From the NCBI RefSeq assembly GCF_024198175.1, contig NZ_JAJVKV010000014.1, forward strand, positions 124,001 through 188,000: a DNA stretch of 64,000 nucleotides, in the 5' to 3' direction. The position numbers and the translations under genes are program-made. Source of the DNA: Pyxidicoccus xibeiensis (GTDB lineage: Bacteria > Myxococcota > Myxococcia > Myxococcales > Myxococcaceae). Below the pieces are notes generated by a model, which saw only the letters and a list, made by a program, of their open reading frames with translations, ran no database searches and was not told the origin of the DNA. Every line of letters starts with the position of its first letter. Within the stretch, counting starts at the first letter, position 1. Positions 9,160 through 16,943 of this stretch are shown piece by piece.

Positions 9160-9905
9160 TGCCGGGTCTTTTCGAAGAGGAAGGTGGCCTGCGCACTCGC
9201 GGGGACGGGCAGGTGGGTGCGCTCGCGGATGGTAGCCGCTCCGCCCTCCGCGAGCGCTCGCAGCGCCGGGGCGACCGCGTCGAAGGTCAGCGGCTCACGG
9301 GAGAAGAGGGCGAAGAGCCGCTCCGGGCCGGGCGCCTCGTCCAGCACGATGCTGCCGGGCAGCTCCGCCATGTCGCTCAGGGGCAGGAGGACGCTCGCCT
9401 GTCCACCGAACGGGTAGTACGTGTTCACCTGACCGGCGCCATCCACCGACACCACCAGTGCGTACGGCAGCCCGCCGCCATCCATCCGGAAGCGCACCTG
9501 GTCCCCCGGGGCCAGCGCCTCGCCCTCCTCCACCTTCCAGGTGCGCTCGCCCCGGTGGGCGTAGAGCTGGAGCGCCGCGCCGCCCTTCACGCCGAACTCG
9601 GGGCCGTCGTCCGGAGTCACCGGACGCACCATCACCAGCAGGACGGCGGTGGCGGCGGCCAGCGCGGGCACCCACCAGCGCCAGGCGGAGCGCCACGCGG
9701 GAGGCCGCTGGAGGGCGGACACGGTGCGGGGGAGCACATTCACGGTGAAGTGGCTCCGCAGCGCCGCCAGCTCGTCCGCGCGGGCGCGGCAGGTGGCGCA
9801 GGTGTCGAGGTGGGCCCGGGCGGCGGCGCGCTCCCCGGCGGGCAGCGCGTCCAGCGCGAGGGCATCGAGCTTGAGACTGGAGAGGTGGACGGGGGCGGGG
9901 TTCAT
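9156..9905 (-). CDS. Transmembrane anti-sigma factor with ZAS motif and DUF4384-like periplasmic domain
   Basis: 249 residues. The cytoplasmic N-terminus has the zinc anti-sigma motif H32-x3-C36-x2-C39 (AHLDTCATC), expected to hold the sigma factor encoded just upstream. One membrane helix lies at about residues 78-93 (WVPALAAATAVLLVMV). The periplasmic part (about 105-240) has the DUF4384-like pattern GDQVRFRM, LPYALVVSVDGAGQVNTYYP and VLLPLSDMAELPGSIVLDEAPGPERLFALF. It overlaps the sigma gene (9902-9905) and the caspase gene (9156-9159) by four bases each. Role: release of the sigma factor in response to an envelope signal sensed by the DUF4384-like domain (inference). Confidence 0.88.
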   Translation of the reverse strand: MNPAPVHLSSLKLDALALDALPAGERAAARAHLDTCATCRARADELAALRSHFTVNVLPRTVSALQRPPAWRSAWRWWVPALAAATAVLLVMVRPVTPDDGPEFGVKGGAALQLYAHRGERTWKVEEGEALAPGDQVRFRMDGGGLPYALVVSVDGAGQVNTYYPFGGQASVLLPLSDMAELPGSIVLDEAPGPERLFALFSREPLTFDAVAPALRALAEGGAATIRERTHLPVPASAQATFLFEKTRH

Positions 9906-10387
9906 GAGGGGTTGCTCCCGGTGAGCGTGCGCGCATGCCGGTGGAAGTCGGCGAGCCGGTTGACGACGGTGCGACGGGAAATGCCGAGGACTTCCGCCAC
10001 CTCGTCCTGGGTCATCCCGTCGGCGAGGTGGAGCCAGGCGACCTCCGCCACCTTGGGTGGGGCGGTGGTGATGAGGCGGCGGGCGAGGTCCCGGTCCTCC
10101 AGCAGCCGCTCCGTGTCGGCGCCCAGCACGTCGGGCAGCTCGGCCACGGGCTGCGCCTGGCGGCGACGGTTCCTCGCCTGGTTGAGGCAGTAGTTGGTGG
10201 CGATGCGGTAGATGTAGGCCAGGGCCTGGGTGCCATCCGGAGCCCGGTCCAGGTGGCGGTGGACGCGGAGGAAGGTCTCCTGGGCGGCGTCCGCGGCGGC
10301 GGCGTCATCCCCCAGAATCTGGCGGCACCGGGCGTACAGGGCGGGCCCGTAGGTGCGATACAGCGCGTGAATGCGGTCTTCGGGCAT
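9902..10387 (-). CDS. RNA polymerase sigma factor, ECF family
   Basis: 161 residues from the ATG at 10387. Sigma region 2 spans residues 5-75 (ALYRTYGPALYARCRQIL, then AADAAQETFLRVHRHL and AYIYRIATNYCLNQAR) and region 4 residues 105-155 (GMTQDEVAEVLGISRRTVVNRL helix-turn-helix). There is no region 3. A longer frame runs back to a TTG at 10441, but the family N-terminus begins at the chosen ATG. First gene of a three-gene operon with its anti-sigma factor and a caspase-like protease. ECF factors usually drive their own promoter, which would lie in 10388-10473; I cannot recognise a -35/-10 pair there. Confidence 0.93.
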   Translation of the reverse strand: MPEDRIHALYRTYGPALYARCRQILGDDAAAADAAQETFLRVHRHLDRAPDGTQALAYIYRIATNYCLNQARNRRRQAQPVAELPDVLGADTERLLEDRDLARRLITTAPPKVAEVAWLHLADGMTQDEVAEVLGISRRTVVNRLADFHRHARTLTGSNPS

Positions 10388-10473
10388 GGGGCTTTCGGTG
10401 CTCGGCCTCCTACCAACACTCCAGCCGTCCGGATTGCGCAAAGGCCCCTGTCGGCTGTAGCACGGGGGCGCTC

Positions 10474-11352
10474 ATGGCCCTTCCTCCCAGCCGGGGGCGC
10501 TCCCTGGCCCACAAGGCCCGCCAGCGCACCCCGGGCCACCACTACAACGCCAGCTTCCTGTCGGCGGCGGACCGCGCGGAGGCCGTCGCGTGGCTCGGCG
10601 CGCTCCACCCGCTGTGGGAGATGCGCTACTCGAAGCACTTCCCGCCGCCCGCGGGGCAGTCCCAGCGGCGGCTGCTGCGGCCGGTGTACTGGCTGGGCAA
10701 CTGGCAGTTCGCGTGCCTGGACTACTACCGCCCGCCGAAGGGCGTGCTGAACCGGTGCGTGAAGGCGGAGCCCTTCCCGGCGGTGCTCCAGCGCCAGGTG
10801 ACGAAGATTGAAGAGCTGGCGCGGCGGATGTTCCGCGGGCCGGACATGCCCCCGCGCTGGCACCTCAACACGTGCCTGGTGAACTTCTACGGCAGCCGCT
10901 TGGAGGACGGGCGCTGGGTGGACACCGCGCGCGTGGGCGAGCACAAGGACTTCGAGCCGGGCCCGGTGGCCTCGCTGTCCTTCGGCGAGCGCGCCCTCAT
11001 CCAGTTCGTCACCTCCTCCCGCCCGGGCGAGCGCGACGAGGTGGTGCTGGAGCAGTGGCTGGATGACGGCTCGCTCCAGCTCTTCGGCGGGGCGCGCTGG
11101 AAGGAGCAGACGTTCCACCGCGTGCAGCGCGTGGACACGCGCGCCGGCCACGTCATGCCGCCGGAGCTGCCGGACTTCCGCACCCGCCGCATCAACCTCA
11201 CGTTCCGCTACGTGCCGGACGAGCACGTGATTCCCTTCGCGCAGCTGTCCGCCGAGGCCCGCGAGGACGTGCGGCCGTACATGGCGGAGCTGGCGCGCGG
11301 GAGCGCGTTCTTCCGGGCGGAGCTGGAGAAGGAGCCGCAGGGCTCCCCCTGA
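10474..11352 (+). CDS. AlkB-like 2-oxoglutarate/Fe(II) dioxygenase
   Basis: 292 residues, longer than E. coli AlkB (216). The double-stranded beta-helix core has the iron ligands H157 and D159 in GEHKDFEPG, the distal H215 in EQTFHRVQ, and the 2-oxoglutarate-binding RRINLTFR (arginines near 239 and 245), plus NFYGSRLEDG as in AlkB homologues. Family members demethylate alkylated bases in DNA or RNA, or modify proteins (ALKBH types). The N-terminal 120 residues do not match a DNA-lid that I recognise, so the substrate is open. Divergent from the ECF operon; ends in a hairpin shared with rhlE. Confidence 0.85.
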   Translation: MALPPSRGRSLAHKARQRTPGHHYNASFLSAADRAEAVAWLGALHPLWEMRYSKHFPPPAGQSQRRLLRPVYWLGNWQFACLDYYRPPKGVLNRCVKAEPFPAVLQRQVTKIEELARRMFRGPDMPPRWHLNTCLVNFYGSRLEDGRWVDTARVGEHKDFEPGPVASLSFGERALIQFVTSSRPGERDEVVLEQWLDDGSLQLFGGARWKEQTFHRVQRVDTRAGHVMPPELPDFRTRRINLTFRYVPDEHVIPFAQLSAEAREDVRPYMAELARGSAFFRAELEKEPQGSP

Positions 11353-11366
11353 GCGGCGCTCAGGGG
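11346..11366. terminator. Bidirectional hairpin between convergent alkB-like and rhlE genes
   Basis: Perfect 9-bp stem CCCCTGAGC / GCTCAGGGG with a GGC loop. It covers the stop codons of both convergent genes, and CTTCGCTTCTTG follows on the plus strand. No long T tract, so termination is likely but not proven. Confidence 0.65.
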
Positions 11367-12616
11367 CTTCGCTTCTTGTGCGTCCGCGCGTGCCGCCCGG
11401 GGCCCTGGTCCGGTGCGCGCTTGCCCTGGCCGTGGTCCTGCTGCGGCGGCCCCGGGTCCTTCTGCGCGGCGAGGAACTGCTCCCACGCCTCCTTGAAGAC
11501 GGGGTCCTCGCGCGGCACCGGGACGCGGGGAATCTCCGAGCGCATGATGTGCTCGATGCGGGAAATGACCTGTCCCTCGCGTGTCATGGCGAAGGTGGAC
11601 GCCACCCCGCTGGCCGAGGCGCGAGCGGTGCGACCGATGCGGTGCACGTAGTCCTCGGGCGCGTGCGGCAGGTCGTAGTTGATGACGTGCCCCACGTTCT
11701 CCACGTCCAGCCCGCGCGCGGCGATGTCCGTGGCCACGAGGCAGCGGTAGGTGCCGTCGCGGAAGCCCTCCATGGCCTGCCGGCGCTGGTTCTGCGTGCG
11801 GTCCGCGTGCAGCAGGGCGGCGCGGTAGCCCGCCTTCTGGAGCGCCTTGTGCACCTTCTCCACGCGCTCCTTCGCGCGGGTGAAGACGAGCGTCGTCTGC
11901 TCGTCGCGGGCCATCAGCGTGAGCAGCAGCGGCGTCTTCTCCTCCGGCCTCACGAAGTAGAGCCGCTGCTCGGCGCGCTCGGCCGGGGTGCCGCTGCGGG
12001 TGACCTCCACGCGCACGGGCTTGTAGAGGCGCTCGCGGGCGAAGCGGCTCACGTCCGGGCCCAGCGTCGCGGAGTAGAGGAGCGTCTGCCGGCGGCGGGG
12101 AATGGCGGCGAAGATGCGCTCAAGCTGGGGCAGGAAGCCCATGTCCAGCATCCGGTCCGCCTCGTCCAGCACCAGGGCTTCCAGGTTCGGGAAGTCGGCG
12201 GCGTCGTTCTCCAGCAGGTCCACCAGCCGCCCCGGCGTGGCGAGGACGAAGGTGGGGCGCGTCTTCAGGGCCTCGACCTGGGCGCCCATGTCCTCGCCGC
12301 CGATGACCACCGCGTGGGTGAGGCCGAGCGGCTCCGCGAAGAAGCGCACGGGCTCGGCAATCTGGAGCACCAGCTCGCGCGTGGGGGCGAGCACCAGGCC
12401 GAGCGTGCCCTTCTTGCCGGCGAAGCGCTCCGCCAGGGGCACCACGTACGCGGCCGTCTTGCCGGTGCCGGTGGCGGCGCAGCCGATGACGTCCCGCCCC
12501 TCGAGGGCCGGCGGAATGGCCTGCTCCTGGATGGGGGTGGGCTGGGTGAAGCGCGCGCGGCGCAGGGCGCCGAGCGTCTCCCGCGAGAGGCCGAGCTGTT
12601 CGAAGGAGTGACTCAC
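11360..12616 (-). CDS. rhlE: DEAD-box RNA helicase, RhlE family
   Basis: 418 residues, GTG start at 12616. Both RecA-like domains are present: Q motif FTQPTPIQEQAIPPAL, Walker A AATGTGKTAAY, PTREL, DEAD (LVLDEADRMLDMGF), SAT (YSATLGPD), and domain 2 with LVATDIAARGLDVENVGHV and YVHRIGRTARA. The C-terminus is a short basic tail (DQGPGRHARTHKKRSP) as in RhlE proteins. It unwinds RNA in ribosome maturation or mRNA turnover, often needed at low temperature. Third gene of a minus-strand run behind the PurA-like and VWA genes, 58 bases after the VWA stop, so it may be co-transcribed. Confidence 0.93.
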   Translation of the reverse strand: MSHSFEQLGLSRETLGALRRARFTQPTPIQEQAIPPALEGRDVIGCAATGTGKTAAYVVPLAERFAGKKGTLGLVLAPTRELVLQIAEPVRFFAEPLGLTHAVVIGGEDMGAQVEALKTRPTFVLATPGRLVDLLENDAADFPNLEALVLDEADRMLDMGFLPQLERIFAAIPRRRQTLLYSATLGPDVSRFARERLYKPVRVEVTRSGTPAERAEQRLYFVRPEEKTPLLLTLMARDEQTTLVFTRAKERVEKVHKALQKAGYRAALLHADRTQNQRRQAMEGFRDGTYRCLVATDIAARGLDVENVGHVINYDLPHAPEDYVHRIGRTARASASGVASTFAMTREGQVISRIEHIMRSEIPRVPVPREDPVFKEAWEQFLAAQKDPGPPQQDHGQGKRAPDQGPGRHARTHKKRSP

Positions 12617-12674
12617 GGCCCCCGGGGTACCACGGCGCGAGGCCCCGTGGGAAAGGGCCTCGCGGGCATCTGTC

Positions 12675-13583
12675 CTACCGTGCGCGCCGCTGGAGGACCT
12701 TCGCCCACGGCTCGATGGCGTGGACGACGCCCTTCACGCGCTCCTTCGGGGCACCCGCCGCGCGCAGCCGCTCGGCGATGGCGTCGACGCTCTGGACGGC
12801 ACCCTCGGTGAGGGCCACCAGCGCCGCGGCCACGTCGCAGGTGTCCGCCGGGTCGTCCATGCAGATGACGCGGTCGCCCAGGTAGCCCCGCCAGAAGCTC
12901 TCGCAGCGGGCCCGGCGGCGCTGGTCGGGGATGAGGAAGAACGGGTGGAAGGTCTTGTCCAGCCGGCTGACGACCTCCTCCATGGGCACGTCCCGGGTCA
13001 TCTTCGTGCCGATGAGCGCTTCGACGTGCTCCTTGGCCACGTGGGGGAAGCCGGGCTCGTCGCCCGTCGTGAAGTAGTAGCCCTTCTTCCCGCGCTTCTC
13101 GTAGCAGTCCATCGCGGTGTGCTCGGCGGCGAAGTACATGCCCAGCTCGTACGTCTCGCCGGGGTTGGAGCCGCCGCCGCGCTCCAGGAACATCCAGGTG
13201 AGCCACTGGTCCAGCTGCTGCTCGGAGGACTCGAACTGGCCCACCTGGAGGGCCGCGCGGTCCATGTAGGCGTCGCCCACGGCCATGAAGAGAACCTGCG
13301 GGTCGGGGATGCCCGCCGCCATCAGGTCCTTCATGAAGGAGGGGAACGTCTGCCGCGCGAGGATTTCGGGGATGTTGCCCATGGAGCCCGTCACGTCGAG
13401 CGCCATGATGACGGCGAGCGAGTTCGGGTGCTCGGCGCTGTCACGGCTCTCGCGGAGCTTCACGCCGTATGGGTCCATCTTCGGATGACAGGCCTTCTGC
13501 TGGAAGACCTCCTGCTGCGGCAGGTCCTTGCGGGCCCGCGTCATCGCCTCGTGCGCTTCGTAGCTGTAGCTGCCGTACCCCAT
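12675..13583 (-). CDS. VWA (von Willebrand factor A) domain protein, paralogue 1
   Basis: 302 residues, cytoplasmic (no signal). N-terminal block GYGSYSYEAHEAMTRAR and then a VWA domain with a metal-ion-dependent adhesion site: MALDVTGSMG (DxTxS), AVGDA as the second conserved block, and GGGSNPGETYELGMYF. A family-specific tail has GDRVICMDDPADT. A second copy with the same layout is encoded at 19883-20860; the two share long identical blocks (QVLFMAVGDA, LQVGQFESSEQQLDQWLTW). The start at 13583 is set by that shared N-terminus. It follows the PurA-like gene by 35 bases and probably shares its transcript. Function unknown; VWA proteins of this kind usually bind partner proteins through the metal site. 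Confidence 0.85.
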   Translation of the reverse strand: MGYGSYSYEAHEAMTRARKDLPQQEVFQQKACHPKMDPYGVKLRESRDSAEHPNSLAVIMALDVTGSMGNIPEILARQTFPSFMKDLMAAGIPDPQVLFMAVGDAYMDRAALQVGQFESSEQQLDQWLTWMFLERGGGSNPGETYELGMYFAAEHTAMDCYEKRGKKGYYFTTGDEPGFPHVAKEHVEALIGTKMTRDVPMEEVVSRLDKTFHPFFLIPDQRRRARCESFWRGYLGDRVICMDDPADTCDVAAALVALTEGAVQSVDAIAERLRAAGAPKERVKGVVHAIEPWAKVLQRRAR

Positions 13584-13618
13584 GTGGCGGAAACCCCCTC
13601 TGAATGACGGGCCAGAGG

Positions 13619-15019
13619 CTAGCCCGGACGTACACGCGGCGTCAGCCCCCGCTCCCGCTTGTCCCTCGCCGCGGGGCCGTGGGAGGTCACCGCCACCCGG
13701 ATTCCCAGCGTGGACTCCACCCAGGCCACGAAGCGGTCCGTGCGCCCGTCGGGCTGTTCGCCCAGGTCCAACTCCTCCCGGACGCGCTCGCACGTGGCCA
13801 GCGCGTGGGTGAGGCGCTCCTGGTGGGCGAGGTCGCGGTGGGGGCCCAGGCGCAGCGCCGTCACCCGCGAGGCGTCCACGGTGTCCCGGACGAGCACGTC
13901 GTCGTACCCCGGGGGCGCGCGGTACGTCGTACACACGGGCCAGTGGCGAGCAAGGCGGTCCAGGTGCGTGAGGGCCAGCGCGTCCACACCTCCGACGGCG
14001 GCCAGGGCGTAGCGGGCGAGCACCGCGTCGAAGGCGCCCACGCGGAAGCCGCCTTGCCAGCCTCCGGCGCCGTTGTGGGGCTCGGGGACGCGCGGCGCGA
14101 GCGCGGGCTCGTCGGTGGGGAAGGGGCCCTCGCCGTGGCGGGTGGCGTAGGTGCGCAGCACGCCGAGCCGGTGCACCTCGCCGTCGAAGCCGGCCTCGCG
14201 CAGCAGCTCCAGGGCGAGGTCGAAGGTGCAGGTGCTCCAGGTGGTGTGGGGATGGAAGCCACGCCACTCGTCCAGCAGCACGCCCTGGGCGCCCTCGAAG
14301 ACGGTGCCACCGCCGCGGAGGCGTGAGGCCAGCCAGTCGTCGCCCACCACGCGCTCGCGCGGGCGCAGGGCCTCCACTGCGTCCGCCCAGTTGGCGGCCA
14401 CGTTCGGGTGCTCCAGCAGCGTGATTTCGGAGGTGGCCTGGGGCAGTCCTCGCGTGACGCGCAGCACCTCGGACAGCTCGGCGCGCAGGCGCTCCTGCGC
14501 GGCGCGGGCCTTGCGCACGAGCACGGCGGGCTGGGCGAGGTCCCCGCCATGGAGCGCATCCCCCGGGGAGGCGAGGGCATCGCGCACCGTCTCTCCCACG
14601 CCGACGCCGCAGGTGCCGTGGCGTCCCGCGCCTCGCGCCAGCTCGCGCAGCCGGTTCGCGGCCTGGTGGAAGGGCGTGATGATTCGCGCGCCCTCGCTCA
14701 GCGTGGTCCGCTCCAGCGCGTCCGGCACGCCGCGCTCCGCCAGGTAGCGGGCCTCCACCAGCATGGCCAGCGGGTGGAGGATGGTGGAGCGCGCCAGGTG
14801 CGTGCGCACGCCCGGGACGAAGGTGCCGGCGCCGAACTGGGCGAAGGTGTGGTGGCGCCCGTCGTCGGTGACGACGTTGTGCCCGGCCTGGGCGCCGCCG
14901 TTGAAGCGCACCACGAGCCCCGCGCCATGGCGGCGCACCAGCCAGTCGGTGAGCGTGCCCTTGCCGGCGTCACCGAAGCCGAGGTCGACGACGAGCCAGG
15001 CTGTGCGCGAGGTGCTCAT
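13619..15019 (-). CDS. Divergent adenylosuccinate synthetase (PurA) paralogue
   Basis: 466 residues with the PurA fold but strong sequence drift. The GTP-site loop reads LGFGDAGKGTL instead of the usual WGDEGKGK: the catalytic Asp (D17) and Lys (K20) remain but the Glu is Ala. The second catalytic loop reads NGGAQAGHNV with the His kept (H47). Later PurA blocks are recognisable: TCGVGVGET, VFEGAQGVLLDEWRGFHPHTT and ALTHLDRL. Housekeeping PurA joins IMP and aspartate using GTP. Here the acceptor and donor may differ, as in phage PurZ enzymes that use dGMP. It heads a run with a VWA protein and RhlE rather than purine genes, which argues against the housekeeping role. No N-terminal fusion. Confidence 0.8.
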   Translation of the reverse strand: MSTSRTAWLVVDLGFGDAGKGTLTDWLVRRHGAGLVVRFNGGAQAGHNVVTDDGRHHTFAQFGAGTFVPGVRTHLARSTILHPLAMLVEARYLAERGVPDALERTTLSEGARIITPFHQAANRLRELARGAGRHGTCGVGVGETVRDALASPGDALHGGDLAQPAVLVRKARAAQERLRAELSEVLRVTRGLPQATSEITLLEHPNVAANWADAVEALRPRERVVGDDWLASRLRGGGTVFEGAQGVLLDEWRGFHPHTTWSTCTFDLALELLREAGFDGEVHRLGVLRTYATRHGEGPFPTDEPALAPRVPEPHNGAGGWQGGFRVGAFDAVLARYALAAVGGVDALALTHLDRLARHWPVCTTYRAPPGYDDVLVRDTVDASRVTALRLGPHRDLAHQERLTHALATCERVREELDLGEQPDGRTDRFVAWVESTLGIRVAVTSHGPAARDKRERGLTPRVRPG

Positions 15020-15067
15020 CCGTGAGGAGCCTTCACGATGCTCGACCTTACAACCTCCGCCAGGGGC

Positions 15068-16690
15068 TCAGGGGTAGTAGCACCAGGCGGCCCCACGGAT
15101 GTGACACTCGCCACCGTTGCCGTCGTGCTCCCGGCAGCCGTAGCCCTCCGAGCTGATGCGCAGGGTGCGCGCAATCCCGAGGTTCCCCACGCTCAGGGTA
15201 TTGCGCCCCAGCCAGCAGCTGCCTTCGGCGGGCACATCGGAAGCGCGGACGACGCTGAGCATGTCAGGGGGTACCGAGGCGAGCTGGGCGTCGCTGATGC
15301 TTCCGTATTCGAGGTTGCACGCCGCGCGCGCGCCGATGAGCTGGCCAAAGCTGGGGCAGAAGACGACCCCGCTGCAGCCCTCGTCGCTGCCGGAGATGGC
15401 GCAGCCGAAGGGGAGCTCGTCGATGCGACAGCTCGTGTCCCAGGCATACTGGAGGTCCCCGTCGTTGCAGGTCAGCTGGATGCCCCCGCAGTACGGAGCG
15501 CCGGCGCCGTCGCGGAACACGTCGACGCCGCGGCCATGGCTGATGAAGTCAGTCGTGTACGCCTCTGGAACGTAGCAGCCCGCCAGCCGGGACACGGCGC
15601 TGGTGACCGTGGTGTTGTGGCCGACGTAGTTCGGCGAGTTCGGATCCGGCCAGCGCGTCTGAATCATGTCGGCGACCGACCGCACGTAGAGCTGGTTCTG
15701 CATCACGACGTTCTCGGTCGCGAAGTCACGGTCATCCACGCTGCTGCCGTACCCGAAGCCGGCATCGAGCCCGCAGTAGTTCCGGTTGCCGTTGCGCGCC
15801 CCGAGGAAGACCGCCGGATTCGAGCCGCTGTACGTGGCGTAGTAGAAGACGTTGTTGATGATCTCGTTCGAGCTCGGCGTGGTGATTCGAATCGTCCCTC
15901 CCTCGCCGCAGTTGCGATAGAGATAGATTCCACCGTCCTCCAGCGATGAGAAGCGATTGCTGATGATGCGGTTGTGGGAGGACGCGTCGATTGCAACGAG
16001 CTCCCGGCCGGTGGTGTTGGTGTCGATCTCGTTGTCCCGGAGGGTCGTGCGGGTCGACTCCGCGTCCAGGTACACGGCGACGCTGCTCGAGGTGCCGGTG
16101 ATGTGCGAGCGGATGAGGGTCGTGCCCTGCACGCCGGGCGCGATGTAGAGCGGAATCCGCCCGATGCCCCTGATGGTCACCCCGTCGAGGGTGATGCCGC
16201 TGGGCGCGGCGGCGCGGGCGCGCGAGACGTGGCCCGACACGCGTGACGAGGCGCGGAGCTGCGCGCCCTCGCCGTTGGAGGCCATCCCCATGATGCGCAC
16301 GGAGCCGACAAGCTCGCAGTTGCGAATGGTGACGTTGCTGACGCGCTCCCACGTGGACACCCCGGCGATGCTGGACGGCCCCACCTCGCGGGAGCGGACC
16401 TCTATCGTGGAGAGCGGTGCGTTCTCGATGACACCTCCCCCGCAGTCGAGCGTGCGTCCCGTGCTCGGCGCGCCCAGGAAGACGAGGCGCCGGGTGATGG
16501 CTGCCGCGGACAGCGGGGTCAGCGTGAGGTCGCAGTCGACGACCGCCTCGACGCTGGTCTCGGTGGCCGGGGCGAGGATGGCGTTCCACTGCGCGGCGGT
16601 GCAAGGCGCGGCCACGGCCGCCGCTGGCAGCGCGAGGACCGCCATGAGCAGACCGACCGACCAGGTGCCTCGTTTCAATAGACACGTCAT
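15068..16690 (-). CDS. Secreted right-handed beta-helix protein
   Basis: 540 residues. Signal peptide up to ALPAAAVAA-APC, then about 400 residues of parallel beta-helix coils with Asn ladders and NxIxxN-type turns (TLRDNEIDTNTTG, HNRIISNRFSS, SNEIINNVFYY), as in pectate-lyase-like and NosD/CASH proteins. The last 150 residues are Cys-rich (about a dozen cysteines) and end in GGECHIRGAAWCYYP. No catalytic residues could be assigned. G+C is low for the window (31 of 60 in 15841-15900) and codon choice is less GC3-biased, suggesting import. Divergent from the small secreted protein at 16944 across a region with two inverted repeats. Confidence 0.82.
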   Translation of the reverse strand: MTCLLKRGTWSVGLLMAVLALPAAAVAAPCTAAQWNAILAPATETSVEAVVDCDLTLTPLSAAAITRRLVFLGAPSTGRTLDCGGGVIENAPLSTIEVRSREVGPSSIAGVSTWERVSNVTIRNCELVGSVRIMGMASNGEGAQLRASSRVSGHVSRARAAAPSGITLDGVTIRGIGRIPLYIAPGVQGTTLIRSHITGTSSSVAVYLDAESTRTTLRDNEIDTNTTGRELVAIDASSHNRIISNRFSSLEDGGIYLYRNCGEGGTIRITTPSSNEIINNVFYYATYSGSNPAVFLGARNGNRNYCGLDAGFGYGSSVDDRDFATENVVMQNQLYVRSVADMIQTRWPDPNSPNYVGHNTTVTSAVSRLAGCYVPEAYTTDFISHGRGVDVFRDGAGAPYCGGIQLTCNDGDLQYAWDTSCRIDELPFGCAISGSDEGCSGVVFCPSFGQLIGARAACNLEYGSISDAQLASVPPDMLSVVRASDVPAEGSCWLGRNTLSVGNLGIARTLRISSEGYGCREHDGNGGECHIRGAAWCYYP

Positions 16691-16786
16691 GACGCCCCTC
16701 CCGGGTTTGCTCCCGGAGGCACTCGTGTCCGGGGTGGAGCAAGTCTAACAGGATGGGTGCTTCACAGCGACATCAGTGTCCCGGTT

Positions 16787-16803
16787 GTAACGCCGGATGT
16801 TAC
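16787..16803. promoter_or_regulatory. Inverted repeat GTAAC-N7-GTTAC, candidate operator 1
   Basis: Perfect dyad GTAACGCCGGATGTTAC. Its centre (16795) lies 51 bases from the centre of a second copy at 16846, close to five helical turns, as expected for two dimers bound on one DNA face. It sits between divergent genes for secreted proteins. The regulator is not identified. Confidence 0.6.
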
Positions 16804-16836
16804 GGCGGTGTTTGTTTCGGACGCGGATGCCAGACC

Positions 16837-16855
16837 TGTAACATCAGACGCTACA
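16837..16855. promoter_or_regulatory. Inverted repeat TGTAAC-N7-GCTACA, candidate operator 2
   Basis: Near-perfect dyad TGTAACATCAGACGCTACA (one mismatch in six) with the same arm and spacer length as the copy at 16787. It lies about 90 bases before the ATG at 16944. Confidence 0.55.
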
Positions 16856-16943
16856 ATTCATGTCTCGACGTGAGTTGTTGATAGTGTTAATGCTGTCAGT
16901 GTTTCAATTCCTGCAATGCGAAGCTTTCGCCGAAGGGGGTAAC

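Larger units (their letters stand above)
16691..16943. other. Intergenic control region between two divergent secreted-protein genes
   Basis: 253 bases, lower in G+C than its surroundings. It holds a short palindrome GACATCAGTGTC at 16769-16780, two phased inverted repeats (listed separately) and an unused ATG at 16860 opening the same frame as the downstream gene. No recognisable housekeeping -35/-10 pair. Confidence 0.6.

Noticed and set aside
12675..14267. N-terminal extension of VWA paralogue 1 to 14267
   Set aside because: The added 228 residues are antisense-type low complexity overlapping the PurA-like gene; the shared N-terminus with paralogue 2 fixes the start at 13583.
16860..16943. 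Upstream ATG at 16860 for the small secreted protein
   Set aside because: No ribosome site, and it would put 28 residues before the signal peptide; ATG 16944 follows GAAGGGGG.
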